Source of the DNA: Alphaproteobacteria bacterium
GTDB lineage: Bacteria > Planctomycetota > Phycisphaerae > UBA1845
Assembly (NCBI GenBank): GCA_028285105.1
Contig: JANQQE010000030.1
Location: 248,001-312,000 of the forward strand
Direction: 5' to 3'
DNA: 64,000 nt
Position numbers and translations under genes: made by a program. This document shows positions 18,144 through 27,035 of this stretch, piece after piece. Position 1 is the stretch's first letter. Each line of letters starts with the position of its first letter. The notes beneath the pieces are model-generated. The model saw nothing but the letters and a program-made list of their open reading frames with translations, was not told the DNA's origin and made no database searches.

Positions 18144-18163
18144 CCAATTTGAAGAATCTATCC

Positions 18164-19093
18164 ATGATTACGACTGAACGGCAAATAACGAAAAATCGAC
18201 CCGTAGCGACCCCGCCAATCGTCAAGCGGTACCTCGACTACCTATTCGTCGAGTGCGGGCTGGCTGGATCGACCGTCTCGTCGTATCAACGCGATCTTTG
18301 TCGGTTCTGGCAAACGGTCACCGATCTGGGCTTGACGCATTCGGAACTGGGCATCGATGTCGTTCGCCAGCATCTTTCGCGACTGCGCGATGAAGGATTG
18401 TCGGTCAGTTCGATCGCCCGGCACCTCACGTCGATCCGCATGTTTCTTCGCTTTCTGTTCAGTGAAAAAATCATTCTGAAGGACATCGTCAGCCTGCTGG
18501 ATTCGCCGAAGAAATGGCGGCTTGTACCGGAGACGGTGAACTATCGCGACGTACACCACATTCTTGAAGCACCGGACGAGAACGGGGAATTCTACTATCG
18601 CGACAAAGCCATCCTCGAACTGTTGTACGCCACGGGCATGCGGGTGAGCGAACTTGTCGACCTGACACTTTCGCGCATCAATTTTAACGTGGGCTACGTC
18701 CGCGTCATTGGCAAGGGGCGGAAGGAACGCATCGTCCCAGTCGGTTCGACCGCCCTCAAAGTCACGCAAGCGTATCTCAATACGCAGCGCAAGGAGCAGC
18801 TTCGCGACGAATCGACGGACGCCGTATTCCTTTCGCGTACTGGTCGCCCCATCGATCGGTCGGCTGTCTGGCGCATTGTCCGCAAATACGCGCAGTATGC
18901 CGGCGTTCGCAAGAAGGTCAGCCCCCACACGTTGCGACATTCGTTCGCGACTCACTTACTGCAAGGCGGTGCCGATCTGCGCGTCGTTCAGGAACTGCTG
19001 GGCCACACCGACGTTTCCACAACGCAGATTTACACACACGTAGACGATTCGCGACTAAAAGCCGTCCACCGCAAGTTCCATCCCCGTCAGTAA
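18164..19093 (+). CDS. xerD: Tyrosine recombinase XerD
   Basis: 309 residues from ATG 18164 (a TTG at 18149 is an in-frame alternative). An N-terminal SAM-like core-binding domain (about 20-100) is followed by the catalytic domain with all tyrosine-recombinase residues: Arg in ATGMRVSEL, Lys in GKGRKERIVP, the HTLRHSFATHLLQGG box, His in LLGHTDVSTTQ and the nucleophile Tyr in QIYTHV. With XerC (36789-37826) it would resolve chromosome dimers at dif. Its length and close match to the housekeeping Xer pattern argue against a phage integrase. Confidence 0.9.
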   Translation: MITTERQITKNRPVATPPIVKRYLDYLFVECGLAGSTVSSYQRDLCRFWQTVTDLGLTHSELGIDVVRQHLSRLRDEGLSVSSIARHLTSIRMFLRFLFSEKIILKDIVSLLDSPKKWRLVPETVNYRDVHHILEAPDENGEFYYRDKAILELLYATGMRVSELVDLTLSRINFNVGYVRVIGKGRKERIVPVGSTALKVTQAYLNTQRKEQLRDESTDAVFLSRTGRPIDRSAVWRIVRKYAQYAGVRKKVSPHTLRHSFATHLLQGGADLRVVQELLGHTDVSTTQIYTHVDDSRLKAVHRKFHPRQ

Positions 19094-19148
19094 ACTTTCA
19101 TTCAGTAGCTTTCTATTTTGTTGAATGAGTTCGAAAAAGACGTGTGCT

Positions 19149-19169
19149 ACTGGCAGCTTGCCTGCCAGT
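19149..19169. repeat. Short palindrome ACTGGCAG-CTTGC-CTGCCAGT
   Basis: Perfect 8-base arms with a 5-base loop, 56 bases after the xerD stop. No T-run follows, so it is more like a dispersed palindrome than a terminator. Confidence 0.6.
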
Positions 19170-19204
19170 GCGTATGCCATCGACCGCCCACTAGCGATTT
19201 CGCT

Positions 19205-19240
19205 TTCCCCTGGATTCCCGCGTGCGCGGGAATGACGGCG
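19205..19240. repeat. Dispersed ATTCCCGC palindrome, copy 1
   Basis: The core ATTCCCGC-GTGC-GCGGGAAT is flanked by CCCCTGG on one side and GACGGCGATGTCG on the other. Related copies with the same flanks lie at 26898, 55966 and 56087, in either orientation. Confidence 0.75.
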
Positions 19241-19273
19241 ATGTCGCATCGCAATTATTGAACCTGAGGCGCG

Positions 19274-19786
19274 CTAGCCAGCCCGCAGCGCCTGAAATAC
19301 AACCGAGTTGCGATGCGCCCCACTTCTTCCGACACCCAACTCCAGAACATGCCCGCTGTCATCCGATATGTTCCCGAAGTGCCGCTGCAACGCCAAGCCT
19401 TCGACCTCTTCGTTTTCGGTCGGCAGCGTGTGTTCGGCGAAACTTCCAAACAACGTCAGCGACATGAGCGAACTGCTCTGAAATTGATCCAATTCGCTGA
19501 TGTAGTTCCGCCAGTCGCCCAACTCCAACGATCCATTTTCGACTGACTGCTTCAGGTCCAGGTACTCTTCAGCCAGGGTCGGGCATTTGATACTCGTCGA
19601 ACCAAAGAGCGTCAGGAAGATCATCTTGGATGCGGCCCCCTTGCCATCTTTTTGCGCCTGTGCGGATATCAACTGCCGGGCCAATGTTGGACGATTCAGG
19701 TCACTTCCGCCGAATACGGTCAAGAAGCACTTCTTCTCGCGTCTGAGCGGTCCCTCGTAACCACCAAATGCACAAAGTTGAATCAT
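19274..19786 (-). CDS. Small repeat protein with LTLFG-PTLA repeats (LiaF-like motif)
   Basis: 170 residues from ATG 19786. Four internal copies of a strand-turn pattern are visible: LCAFGGYEGP (3-12), LTVFGGSDLNRPTLARQL (22-39), LTLFGSTSIKCPTLAEEY (58-75) and LTLFGSFAEHTLP (108-120), each followed by a charged helix-like stretch. The FGG-type repeats resemble the beta-helical C-terminal domain of LiaF/DUF2154 cell-wall-stress proteins, but no membrane segment is present. Not assigned to a family with certainty. On the same strand as the next upstream genes; no partner is obvious. Confidence 0.65.
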   Translation of the reverse strand: MIQLCAFGGYEGPLRREKKCFLTVFGGSDLNRPTLARQLISAQAQKDGKGAASKMIFLTLFGSTSIKCPTLAEEYLDLKQSVENGSLELGDWRNYISELDQFQSSSLMSLTLFGSFAEHTLPTENEEVEGLALQRHFGNISDDSGHVLELGVGRSGAHRNSVVFQALRAG

Positions 19787-19935
19787 GCCTTTCCAGTCCT
19801 TTCCGCGACAACGCTCGAATGGTCACGTCAATCCATGCGCCTCACAAACTTGGACCATTCTACACCCGAGGCGTCGCCAGGGTATTCGAGAGGCAAATGA
19901 GAATATTCGCAGACCCAATACCCCCCCCAAAAAAC

Positions 19936-20361
19936 CTAATCCAAGCGCCGATCCGGACGGTTTTTCGGTTTCACAGCGGCGTTGGCGGCTTGGTTGAACA
20001 GAGGCGGTGCGGTCTCCATGAATACCACGACGAGCAAGGCGACGATCATGATCCGATCTGGGGCGATATCACCCCTACAAGCGGCTAGACTTCCTGCTTG
20101 AATGCTTCTGACGATACCTTCCGAATCAGCCAGAAAGGGGATGGGGATATCAATCGCGTTCGTTTCGCCCATTATCACCACTTTGGCGAACCGTTCCATG
20201 ATCACATCGTCGAGGTCCAAACCATGGTCCATCGTTACCGTGTTGGCACAATCGTCCATCAGCTCCGCAAAATCGGCGCGGACCTGTGACAGGTCGAGAT
20301 GATCGAGGGGGATCGAAACCGATTTTTCAGCTTCGCAGAGACGTTGAGTGGGCCCAATCAC
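19936..20361 (-). CDS. Hypothetical small protein with one C-terminal membrane segment
   Basis: About 141 residues if the GTG at 20361 is used; a GTG at 20400, overlapping the upstream stop, is an alternative. The soluble part is acidic and orderly (SIPLDHLDLSQVRADFAELMDD, LDLDDVIMERFAKVV), and a hydrophobic segment RIMIVALLVVVFMETAPPLF lies near the end with a basic tail. Codon use resembles the neighbours. No family recognised. It lies 23 bases after the adenylate-kinase-like gene on the same strand and may be cotranscribed. A run of eight C follows its stop at 19921-19928. Confidence 0.55.
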   Translation of the reverse strand: MIGPTQRLCEAEKSVSIPLDHLDLSQVRADFAELMDDCANTVTMDHGLDLDDVIMERFAKVVIMGETNAIDIPIPFLADSEGIVRSIQAGSLAACRGDIAPDRIMIVALLVVVFMETAPPLFNQAANAAVKPKNRPDRRLD

Positions 20362-20383
20362 GCGACTTCGCTCGGATGCGGTT

Positions 20384-21586
20384 TTAACCGAACCGCCCAC
20401 GTTCCCGGGCTGGCTTGTTGGCCTGCAACAGGTCCAGTTGAATGTCGCCGATGTAGCCCTTTTCCTGGAAATACTTCAGTGCTTCGTGGGTACTTGAGAA
20501 GACCTCCGTCGCCGTTTCAGTAATGAATGGCGACGGTTCGCATGCCGGTTTCCACACGACGTACACTTCCTTGGTGACTTCCCAGGCGTGCTGCAATTCG
20601 CGTTCGACACCGCTGGAAAGGCCCGGTTTACCGTCGGAGAGTTCTGGTACGTAGCTGACGATCATGTCGGCTTGGTCGATCAGCTTGAAGTCGCGGGCAT
20701 AAATCTGCCCGTCGATATCAGCCGCCACGGTGGTCACGTCGTTGACGTTGAGTTGAATCGTTCGCCCGTTGACTTCGACATCGATCGTGGCTTCGCCCTT
20801 CTTGGTGGCTTCACCGGCGTCAAAGAGCAAGCGTTTCTCGTCGAGGTCGCCCGGATCGAATGCAATAAAATGCTCGGCGAGGACATCGCGAAAGGCATCG
20901 ATCTCTGCCAGTACATCGGGCATGTCCATCACATGCGTCATCGGGAATGACGGATAGACGCGCTTGCGATCCTTATCGAACATCAACCGATACATCGACA
21001 GAGCAGCCGCATCGAGGTCGCTGCCCCGCGCGAGGATGTATGCATGCCCGAAACCGCGAACGCCTTCCGCCATCGCTTCGGTGACGACCATCTCTTCTTC
21101 ACGCCAGACGAGAATATCTTTAAGCGTATGGCGAACGCGATGATCGCGGGTCAGTCGTTCATGAACCGCATCGACGTTGTCGACCAACGTCACGTAGACG
21201 TTGGCATCGAACTCGCGCAACTGATCGTGGTCGTATGCATGGAACAAGCCATGATTCCAACGGAAGGTCGCGTGGGTGTTAACGATGATGTTCTTGGTAT
21301 CGTCGGCCATCACCAGCAGGTCTTTGAAAACGCTGCGGCGAAGCGTATCCAGGCGCGTACGCGGCAAGTCGAGAATCCGCCCAGGCGCGATGTCCGGCGC
21401 TTCGGCGTACATCCGCTCACCGACGTGAAAGGGCACAATCTCGTTGCCCTTGTCGCGAGCAATTTTGACGACGCGCTCGACGAACTCTTTCTTATCCAGA
21501 CCGACCTGGCCCGTCAGAACTGCACGGACGCCACTGCGGGCCGATTCTCCGAACAAATTGTCGCGATTGGGGGCTGTTGAACTCAT
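20384..21586 (-). CDS. Adenylate-kinase-like AAA protein with a C-terminal nucleoside-deoxyribosyltransferase-like part
   Basis: 400 residues from ATG 21586. Residues about 18-190 resemble archaeal-type adenylate kinases or small P-loop kinases: a beta strand VRAVLTGQVGLDKKEF (the P-loop is loose), IIVNTHATFRWN, and a lid-like RLTRDHRVRHTLKDIL followed by WREEEM. Residues about 290-385 contain QADMIVSYVPELSDGKPGLSSGVERELQHAWEVTKEVYVVWKP, like the NDT / YtoQ Rossmann-type fold. The middle has a short beta domain (VEVNGRTIQLNVNDV). The true reaction is unknown. Conserved-hypothetical type. Confidence 0.7.
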   Translation of the reverse strand: MSSTAPNRDNLFGESARSGVRAVLTGQVGLDKKEFVERVVKIARDKGNEIVPFHVGERMYAEAPDIAPGRILDLPRTRLDTLRRSVFKDLLVMADDTKNIIVNTHATFRWNHGLFHAYDHDQLREFDANVYVTLVDNVDAVHERLTRDHRVRHTLKDILVWREEEMVVTEAMAEGVRGFGHAYILARGSDLDAAALSMYRLMFDKDRKRVYPSFPMTHVMDMPDVLAEIDAFRDVLAEHFIAFDPGDLDEKRLLFDAGEATKKGEATIDVEVNGRTIQLNVNDVTTVAADIDGQIYARDFKLIDQADMIVSYVPELSDGKPGLSSGVERELQHAWEVTKEVYVVWKPACEPSPFITETATEVFSSTHEALKYFQEKGYIGDIQLDLLQANKPARERGRFG

Positions 21587-21731
21587 CGCGCCATTGTAGC
21601 AAATTGCAACATGTGAGCAAAGTTTTCGAGCATGCAACGGTTGGGCACAAAATGGGCGAATTTAGAAAGAGCGGTTTTTCCAGAGGTGGCAGGATTGGGG
21701 AGGAAATGTAAAAAAATTGATCGAAGAGGGG

Positions 21732-22247
21732 CTAGAACTTCACCGGATCGGCGAATTCCTGGACCCAATAGAATTCTCCATCGGGCGTCGAGCGGACGGC
21801 GATACCGATCTCGCGCCAATGAGGTGACAGAATGTTGCCACGATGCTCTGGACTGGTCATCCAATCGTCGAAGACGTCTTGAGCGGTGTCCTGACCGACA
21901 GCAAGATTCTCACCCATTGTAAAGTAGATGTATCCGGCCTGGGTCAGGCGTTCACCAGGATCGAGATCGGTCTTGGGGCTGTGGTGGGCAAAGAATTCCG
22001 ACTCGATCATTTCGCATGCATAATCGCCAGCCACTTCGGTGAGTGCCTCGTCTACATCGAGCGGCATCATTCCTTCGCCGATTCGCGCATCGTTGACCAA
22101 ATCAACCAATTCATCGGAGAGACGAAATTGATTCGAGGGGACTTCGCAATAGTTCTTAGCCGCTTCTTCGGAAGCGCCGGTCGTCGTGCAACCGGTGACG
22201 AGCAGACCGCACACTGCAATCAGACTGAATAGGTTTCGTTTATTCAT
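21732..22247 (-). CDS. CAP (SCP/PR-1)-domain lipoprotein
   Basis: 171 residues from ATG 22247 (MNKRNLFSLIAVCGLLVTGC, lipobox Cys20). The CAP fold is clear: LVDLVNDARIGEGMMPLDVDEAL, then HHSP (about 110), TMGENLAVG, and SPEHRGNILSPHWREIGIAV, YWVQEF. The CAP cavity His/Glu set (H..E..E..H) is present. Bacterial CAP lipoproteins such as the SafA/YkwD type are extracytoplasmic and of mostly unknown activity. Stands alone; 240 bases without a gene separate it from the upstream SpoIIE-like gene. Confidence 0.85.
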   Translation of the reverse strand: MNKRNLFSLIAVCGLLVTGCTTTGASEEAAKNYCEVPSNQFRLSDELVDLVNDARIGEGMMPLDVDEALTEVAGDYACEMIESEFFAHHSPKTDLDPGERLTQAGYIYFTMGENLAVGQDTAQDVFDDWMTSPEHRGNILSPHWREIGIAVRSTPDGEFYWVQEFADPVKF

Positions 22248-22487
22248 GTCTGGCGAATCCGGCAGCAAAGCTGGAGCATGATTGATCGAACACAATGACG
22301 GGCATCATTACTGATAGACATGGCCAAGATTGGATCGCGTCTTTCAGGAATCGGCAAAATATCCCGAATATTTATGCTTCTTCGGCATTTAAGTGTAGAA
22401 AAATCAAATGTCTCGAGCAACGAGGGCTTTGTAATTAATCGTAACAGCCTATTAACAATCGAGATACGCCTCATTCCCGATGCTGGT

Positions 22488-24116
22488 TCATGCCCGGTGG
22501 AGAATCATAAACGTGACGTCATCCGTTTGTCGCCCTGCCGCATAGAACGCCCGAAAATCAGACAGCAATTCATCCAATGCAGACGATGCCGGCTGTCCGA
22601 ATAAATCGGAAATCGCATTGACCAGTTGCCCGCGCCCCATTGCCTCGCCCTCTTCGTTTGTCACCCTGTAGCAACCGGGCGTATACAGCACAAGCGTCTC
22701 GCCGTCTTCGATGCGGCCTGCCCCCCCCATATAGGCGTACTCGGCCCGACTTCCGACAGCCGGTATGGAATCTTGCACCATGGTCCGCAGTTGTCCACCC
22801 GATCCCACCACCGCCGCCCCAATATCGCCAGCCGTCGCATATTGCATCGCCCCGGTTTTCGGGTTCATCACCAACCCCACCACCGAAAACTCGCAAGGAC
22901 GCTTCGGATCGTGAAGAATCCAGTTCAATGCACGAAACAAAATATGCGGTGGATCGGCATGTAAACCAGCCAATCGAAATGCTGCCCGAACCTGGGCCAT
23001 CGCCAGCGCTGCATGGGTCGGCGCACCGCGCACATGCCCGCAAATAAACGATGCCAATCCGTTGGGCAAGCGCATCACGTCGAAGATGTCGCCGCTGGAA
23101 TCCAACCCCGGTTTGCAATACATCGCCATCTGCAACCCTTCCCACTGCGGAACATTGGTCGGGTCCATCAGCGACTGTAACTCGCGCACGAACGAAATCT
23201 CGCCGGCTTTGATCGATTCCATCAATTCCACTTGATCGGCGACGATGCGATCAAGATGCTTGGCAATGACCACGCTCATCGCTGCGAGGCAATCCAATTC
23301 GAGCGGTCCAAACGGTACGCCCTCGTGCTTCTGATCAACATAGATGATTCCAAGAACACCGCGATCGGCCACCAACGGGACGCACATCAACGAACCGACC
23401 GGGTAAGCGTCGAGTTTGCTGCAAAGGATCAGTTGCTCGCGCTCGGTGCAGCGGTACACATACGTATCGATCAAATGTGGATCGCCACCCAACGAACCAT
23501 CTTCCAATCGCGTTTCGACGAACTCCAGGCGGCCAAAACTTCGACGGCGTGTCCCAACCCAGACTTGATGTGCGCTGAACTGCTTATGAACGTGGCGAAT
23601 ACACGCCCCCATCAAACTCGACAGATCGATGCATTGATTGATCTCGAATGCCAAGTCCGCAAGCATGGCAACGACGCCCTCGGAAAGGGTGACGCCGTCG
23701 CTCAGAGCGTTTCGCACTTCCGCCCCCGATGGAAGCGGATGCTCGCGAATCTTGGAGGCGGCTTCGACGATGGCAGCCCGCGGCGCTGCAGCGCTCGAAT
23801 CGTCCAGGAAAATCTTCAAGCGAAAACGGGCGATCATGATCTCGTCGTTGTGCCGAAGCTGGGTCGGTTCGGTCGATTCGATCGCGTTGACGTATATGCG
23901 GGTGAACTCGGCTGGCGTGTCCGACGGAATTTCGCAGAATTCCAGAAACCAATCTGTCGCATTGGTGCGGCGAATCAAGACGTGTTCGTCAGCCACCCGA
24001 ACGTCCGGCAGGAATAGATCACAATCTGATGTGGAACCGATCCGAATCAGATCCTTCTGCTCGGGGAAATCGAAACCACGGGTCGGTCGTTCCTCGTCTG
24101 TGACTACGATGTGCAT
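22488..24116 (-). CDS. FHA-GAF-SpoIIE (PP2C-like) regulator with altered metal site
   Basis: 542 residues. Residues 1-110: FHA domain (IRIGSTSDCDLFLPDVRVADEHVLI). About 150-300: GAF domain (SLMCVPLVADRGVLGIIYVDQK). About 310-540: SpoIIE-type PP2C domain (ELQSLMDPTNVPQWEGLQMAMYCKPGLDSSGDIFDV...QTDDVTFMILHR). Two of the usual metal-binding Asp are changed: the DVSGKG position reads GHVRGA, and the late YTDG position reads YTPG, while SGD and the final DDVT remain. It may be a pseudophosphatase or a phosphopeptide-reading scaffold. Divergent from mqnD. Confidence 0.82.
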   Translation of the reverse strand: MHIVVTDEERPTRGFDFPEQKDLIRIGSTSDCDLFLPDVRVADEHVLIRRTNATDWFLEFCEIPSDTPAEFTRIYVNAIESTEPTQLRHNDEIMIARFRLKIFLDDSSAAAPRAAIVEAASKIREHPLPSGAEVRNALSDGVTLSEGVVAMLADLAFEINQCIDLSSLMGACIRHVHKQFSAHQVWVGTRRRSFGRLEFVETRLEDGSLGGDPHLIDTYVYRCTEREQLILCSKLDAYPVGSLMCVPLVADRGVLGIIYVDQKHEGVPFGPLELDCLAAMSVVIAKHLDRIVADQVELMESIKAGEISFVRELQSLMDPTNVPQWEGLQMAMYCKPGLDSSGDIFDVMRLPNGLASFICGHVRGAPTHAALAMAQVRAAFRLAGLHADPPHILFRALNWILHDPKRPCEFSVVGLVMNPKTGAMQYATAGDIGAAVVGSGGQLRTMVQDSIPAVGSRAEYAYMGGAGRIEDGETLVLYTPGCYRVTNEEGEAMGRGQLVNAISDLFGQPASSALDELLSDFRAFYAAGRQTDDVTFMILHRA

Positions 24117-24344
24117 GGATGGCCCGTTTCGAATCGTCCCACAGCAGGTCGGCTGACCGTTCGGGCGTGCCTGCTGAAAGGATCAAACATACAATCCCGC
24201 CTCCGATCGTCGGAGGGCACCGAGTCGAATGCCCAGCCGATCAAGGTTGTGAAAATTTGGGTGACCGGTGTTCGACCCCCGGTAGAATTTCGAGTATACC
24301 AACCGCCCACTGACATCAAAAGAAAAAGCATCAGCGAGAGATTC

Positions 24345-25187
24345 ATGTCCAAAAAAACATTGCTTCTGGGACACAGCCCAGACCCCGACGACGCCTTCAT
24401 GTTCTATGGCCTCGCCACCGAAAAAGTTGACACCAAAGGGTGGGGATTCGAACACATCCTTCAAGATATCCAGACGCTCAACGATCGCTCCATGCGCGGC
24501 GAGTTGGACATTACTGCCGTCAGTGTTCACGCTTATCCGCTCATCGCCTCGCGATACGCCCTAACCGCTTGCGGTTCGAGCATGGGTGACGGATACGGAC
24601 CCATCGTCGTCGCCCGCGAAGCGATGGACATTGAAAGCTTGAAATGCAAACGCATCGCCGTTCCGGGCATGACCACGACGGCGGTCTTGGCACTGAAGCT
24701 TTTGTTGGGCGCAGATGGGTTTGATCCCGTCGTCGTTGATTTCGACAAGATCCTCAACCACGTCGCCCTCGGTCACGCGGATGCCGGATTGGTCATCCAC
24801 GAAGGCCAACTTACCTTCGGCAATCACAGCCTCCACCTGATTGTGGACCTTGGCAAGTGGTGGAAGGAACAGCACGACCTGCCCCTGCCGCTGGGCGCGA
24901 ACGCGATTCGTCGCGACCTCGGTCAGGAGAACATGGAAGAGATCGCCGGCGTTCTGAAAGACAGCATCCGCTACGGCTTGGAGCATCGCGCTGAAGCCGT
25001 CGAGCATTCGTTGCAGTACGCCCGCGACATGGGCGCAGACCTTGCCGACAAGTTTGTGGGCATGTACGTCAACGAATGGACCATCGACTACGGTGAGGTT
25101 GGCCGCAAGGCGATCAACCTGCTGCTCTCAAAAGGTGTCGATGCCGGTATCGTTTCTCCGATCGGCGAAATTGACTACATCGGTTGA
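24345..25187 (+). CDS. mqnD: 1,4-dihydroxy-6-naphthoate synthase
   Basis: 280 residues from ATG 24345 with GCGAGAG just upstream; the longer frame back to 24111 overlaps the divergent gene and is not family-like. MqnD converts cyclic dehypoxanthinylfutalosine to 1,4-dihydroxy-6-naphthoate in the futalosine route to menaquinone. Landmarks: LLLGHSPDPDDAFMFYGL at the start, ELDITAVSVHAYPLIA, SSMGDGYGPIVVA, VPGMTTTAVLALKLLL and DAGLVIHEGQLTF. nadE follows 18 bases later. No other mqn gene is in this window. Confidence 0.92.
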   Translation: MSKKTLLLGHSPDPDDAFMFYGLATEKVDTKGWGFEHILQDIQTLNDRSMRGELDITAVSVHAYPLIASRYALTACGSSMGDGYGPIVVAREAMDIESLKCKRIAVPGMTTTAVLALKLLLGADGFDPVVVDFDKILNHVALGHADAGLVIHEGQLTFGNHSLHLIVDLGKWWKEQHDLPLPLGANAIRRDLGQENMEEIAGVLKDSIRYGLEHRAEAVEHSLQYARDMGADLADKFVGMYVNEWTIDYGEVGRKAINLLLSKGVDAGIVSPIGEIDYIG

Positions 25188-25205
25188 AGAAGTTTCTAAA
25201 GACCC

Positions 25206-26861
25206 ATGCTGATCGCGCTGGCACAAATCAATCCCACTGTCGGAGACATCGACGGAAACGTTGAGAAGATTCTCAGTGCTATCGACGTCGCCCGAAGCAA
25301 GAGTGCAAACATGGTTCTTTTTCCGGAACTGTCCGTGCCCGGTTATCCGCCGCGCGATCTGCTCCTCCGCAAGAACTTCGTTCAGCGAAACGTTGCAGCC
25401 ATCGAACGAATCGCTTCGGCTTCCAAAGACATCATCTCGGTGGTCGGTTTCGCGTCGCCCAACACCGATTCTGCCGGTAAAGAACTATACAACGCGGCTG
25501 CGGTCTGCCAGGATGGGAAGGTGCTGTCCACTTATCGCAAGCGGTTGCTACCGACGTACGACGTTTTCGACGAATCGCGCTATTTCGCGCCGGGCGACAC
25601 GACCGATTCGCTGGATATTACCGTCGCGGGCCAACCAATGAGATTGGGCGTCACCATTTGTGAAGACCTCTGGAACGACGAACCCTACATCAACCGCAAA
25701 CTCTACGGTGCAGATCCCATCGCCGATCTGGCCAAACTCGGCGTGGACCTGATCGTCAACATCTCGGCGTCTCCGTTTTCGATGGGCAAACAACGCTCCC
25801 GCGAGGAATTGTTCTCCCGACAGGTGGCGGAACACAGCATTCCGTTGGCACTGGTCAATCAAGTCGGCGGTAATGACGATCTAATCTTCGACGGTGCGAG
25901 CGCCTTTTTCGACGCATCCGGAAAATGCACGGTGCGGTGCAAGTCGTTCGCCGAAGACATGCAATTCGTTGACACCGATAGCCCACCATCATCGCTACCC
26001 ATCGAACTACCCAAAGACATCGCAGCCGTTCATGACGCCTTGGTCCTGGGCACGCGCGACTACGTCACCAAATGCGGTTTTTCTGACGTCGTCATTGGAC
26101 TGAGTGGCGGCATCGACTCAGCCGTGACAGCCGCCCTTGCGGTTGAAGCATTGGGAAAGGAATCTGTTTACGGTGTGGCGATGCCTTCGCGCATCAGCAG
26201 CGACCACAGCGTGGACGATGCCGAGCAACTATCGACGAATCTCGGAATCGATCATCGCGTCATTCCGATCAACAAGATTCACAAGGTCGCAGAAGAAACG
26301 TTGGCCCCCAGTTTTAAAGGCACGACACCGGGCGTCGCCGAAGAAAACATTCAGGCGAGGGCGCGCGGCGGAATTCTGATGGCGTTGTCGAACAAGTTTG
26401 GTTGGCTGCTGTTGACGACAGGAAACAAGAGCGAACTCGCGGTTGGTTACTGCACGCTTTATGGCGACATGTGCGGCGGGTTGGCTGTCATCAGTGACGT
26501 CCCCAAGATGATGGTCTACGGGTTGGCCCGGTACATCAACGAGCGGGCAGGCCAACCGATGATACCCCAGAACACGATCGACAAGGTCCCGTCAGCCGAA
26601 CTTCGTGAGAACCAAACCGATCAGGACAGCCTCCCCCCCTATGACGTTCTCGACGCCATCTTGCAGCAATACGTCGAAAAAGAATTGGATATCGCCGATA
26701 TCGTAGCCAGCGGCTTCGATCGGGATCTGGTCGTCGAAATCGCGCGTAAAGTCGATCGCAACGAATACAAGCGTAAGCAAGCCGCCACCGGCTTGAAAGT
26801 CACATCAAGAGCATTCGGCTCCGGTCGCAGGATGCCCATCGCAGCCAAATACGCCTACTAA
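25206..26861 (+). CDS. nadE: Glutamine-dependent NAD+ synthetase
   Basis: 551 residues. Amidates deamido-NAD with ammonia from glutamine. The N-terminal nitrilase-type glutaminase (1-260) has its triad in FPELSVPGYPP (Glu), YRKRLLPTYDVFDE (Lys) and VTICEDLW (Cys). The C-terminal synthetase (about 280-551) has the PP-loop SGGIDSAVTAALAVEA, then TTGNKSELAVGYCTLYGDMCGG, and ends with RRMPIAAKY. Cotranscription with mqnD is likely from the 18-base spacing. Confidence 0.96.
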   Translation: MLIALAQINPTVGDIDGNVEKILSAIDVARSKSANMVLFPELSVPGYPPRDLLLRKNFVQRNVAAIERIASASKDIISVVGFASPNTDSAGKELYNAAAVCQDGKVLSTYRKRLLPTYDVFDESRYFAPGDTTDSLDITVAGQPMRLGVTICEDLWNDEPYINRKLYGADPIADLAKLGVDLIVNISASPFSMGKQRSREELFSRQVAEHSIPLALVNQVGGNDDLIFDGASAFFDASGKCTVRCKSFAEDMQFVDTDSPPSSLPIELPKDIAAVHDALVLGTRDYVTKCGFSDVVIGLSGGIDSAVTAALAVEALGKESVYGVAMPSRISSDHSVDDAEQLSTNLGIDHRVIPINKIHKVAEETLAPSFKGTTPGVAEENIQARARGGILMALSNKFGWLLLTTGNKSELAVGYCTLYGDMCGGLAVISDVPKMMVYGLARYINERAGQPMIPQNTIDKVPSAELRENQTDQDSLPPYDVLDAILQQYVEKELDIADIVASGFDRDLVVEIARKVDRNEYKRKQAATGLKVTSRAFGSGRRMPIAAKYAY

Positions 26862-26897
26862 AGCGCCTTAAATTCAAATGCAACGACGCGCCGATGC

Positions 26898-26940
26898 CGT
26901 CATTCCCGTACACACGGGAATCCAGGGGATAGCGATGTCG
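26898..26940. repeat. Dispersed ATTCCCG palindrome, copy 2
   Basis: CGTCATTCCCGTACACACGG followed by GAATCCAGGGG and a TAGCGATGTCG flank. It is the reverse orientation of the copy at 19205 and lies between nadE and the convergent amidotransferase gene. Confidence 0.75.
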
Positions 26941-27035
26941 ATCCAGGTGAATAGACCGGTGCCCTCCAACTCCAATTCATCTGCCGGAATCGTCTGCCCC
27001 AACGCCCGTTGTAAGCAAGTCGTTAGAACGCAGGG

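Larger units (their letters stand above)
17664..18163 (+). other. 500-base intergenic region before xerD
   Basis: No gene is supported. It holds a short hairpin TTATCGG-CCGT-CCGATAA at about 17724-17741 just after the lipid kinase gene, a good sigma-70-like promoter at 17921-17948, and three imperfect 17-18-base tandem repeats immediately before xerD. Confidence 0.6.

Noticed and set aside
23232-24017. 261-residue plus-strand frame
   Set aside because: Antisense to the FHA-GAF-SpoIIE gene, which has clear domains.
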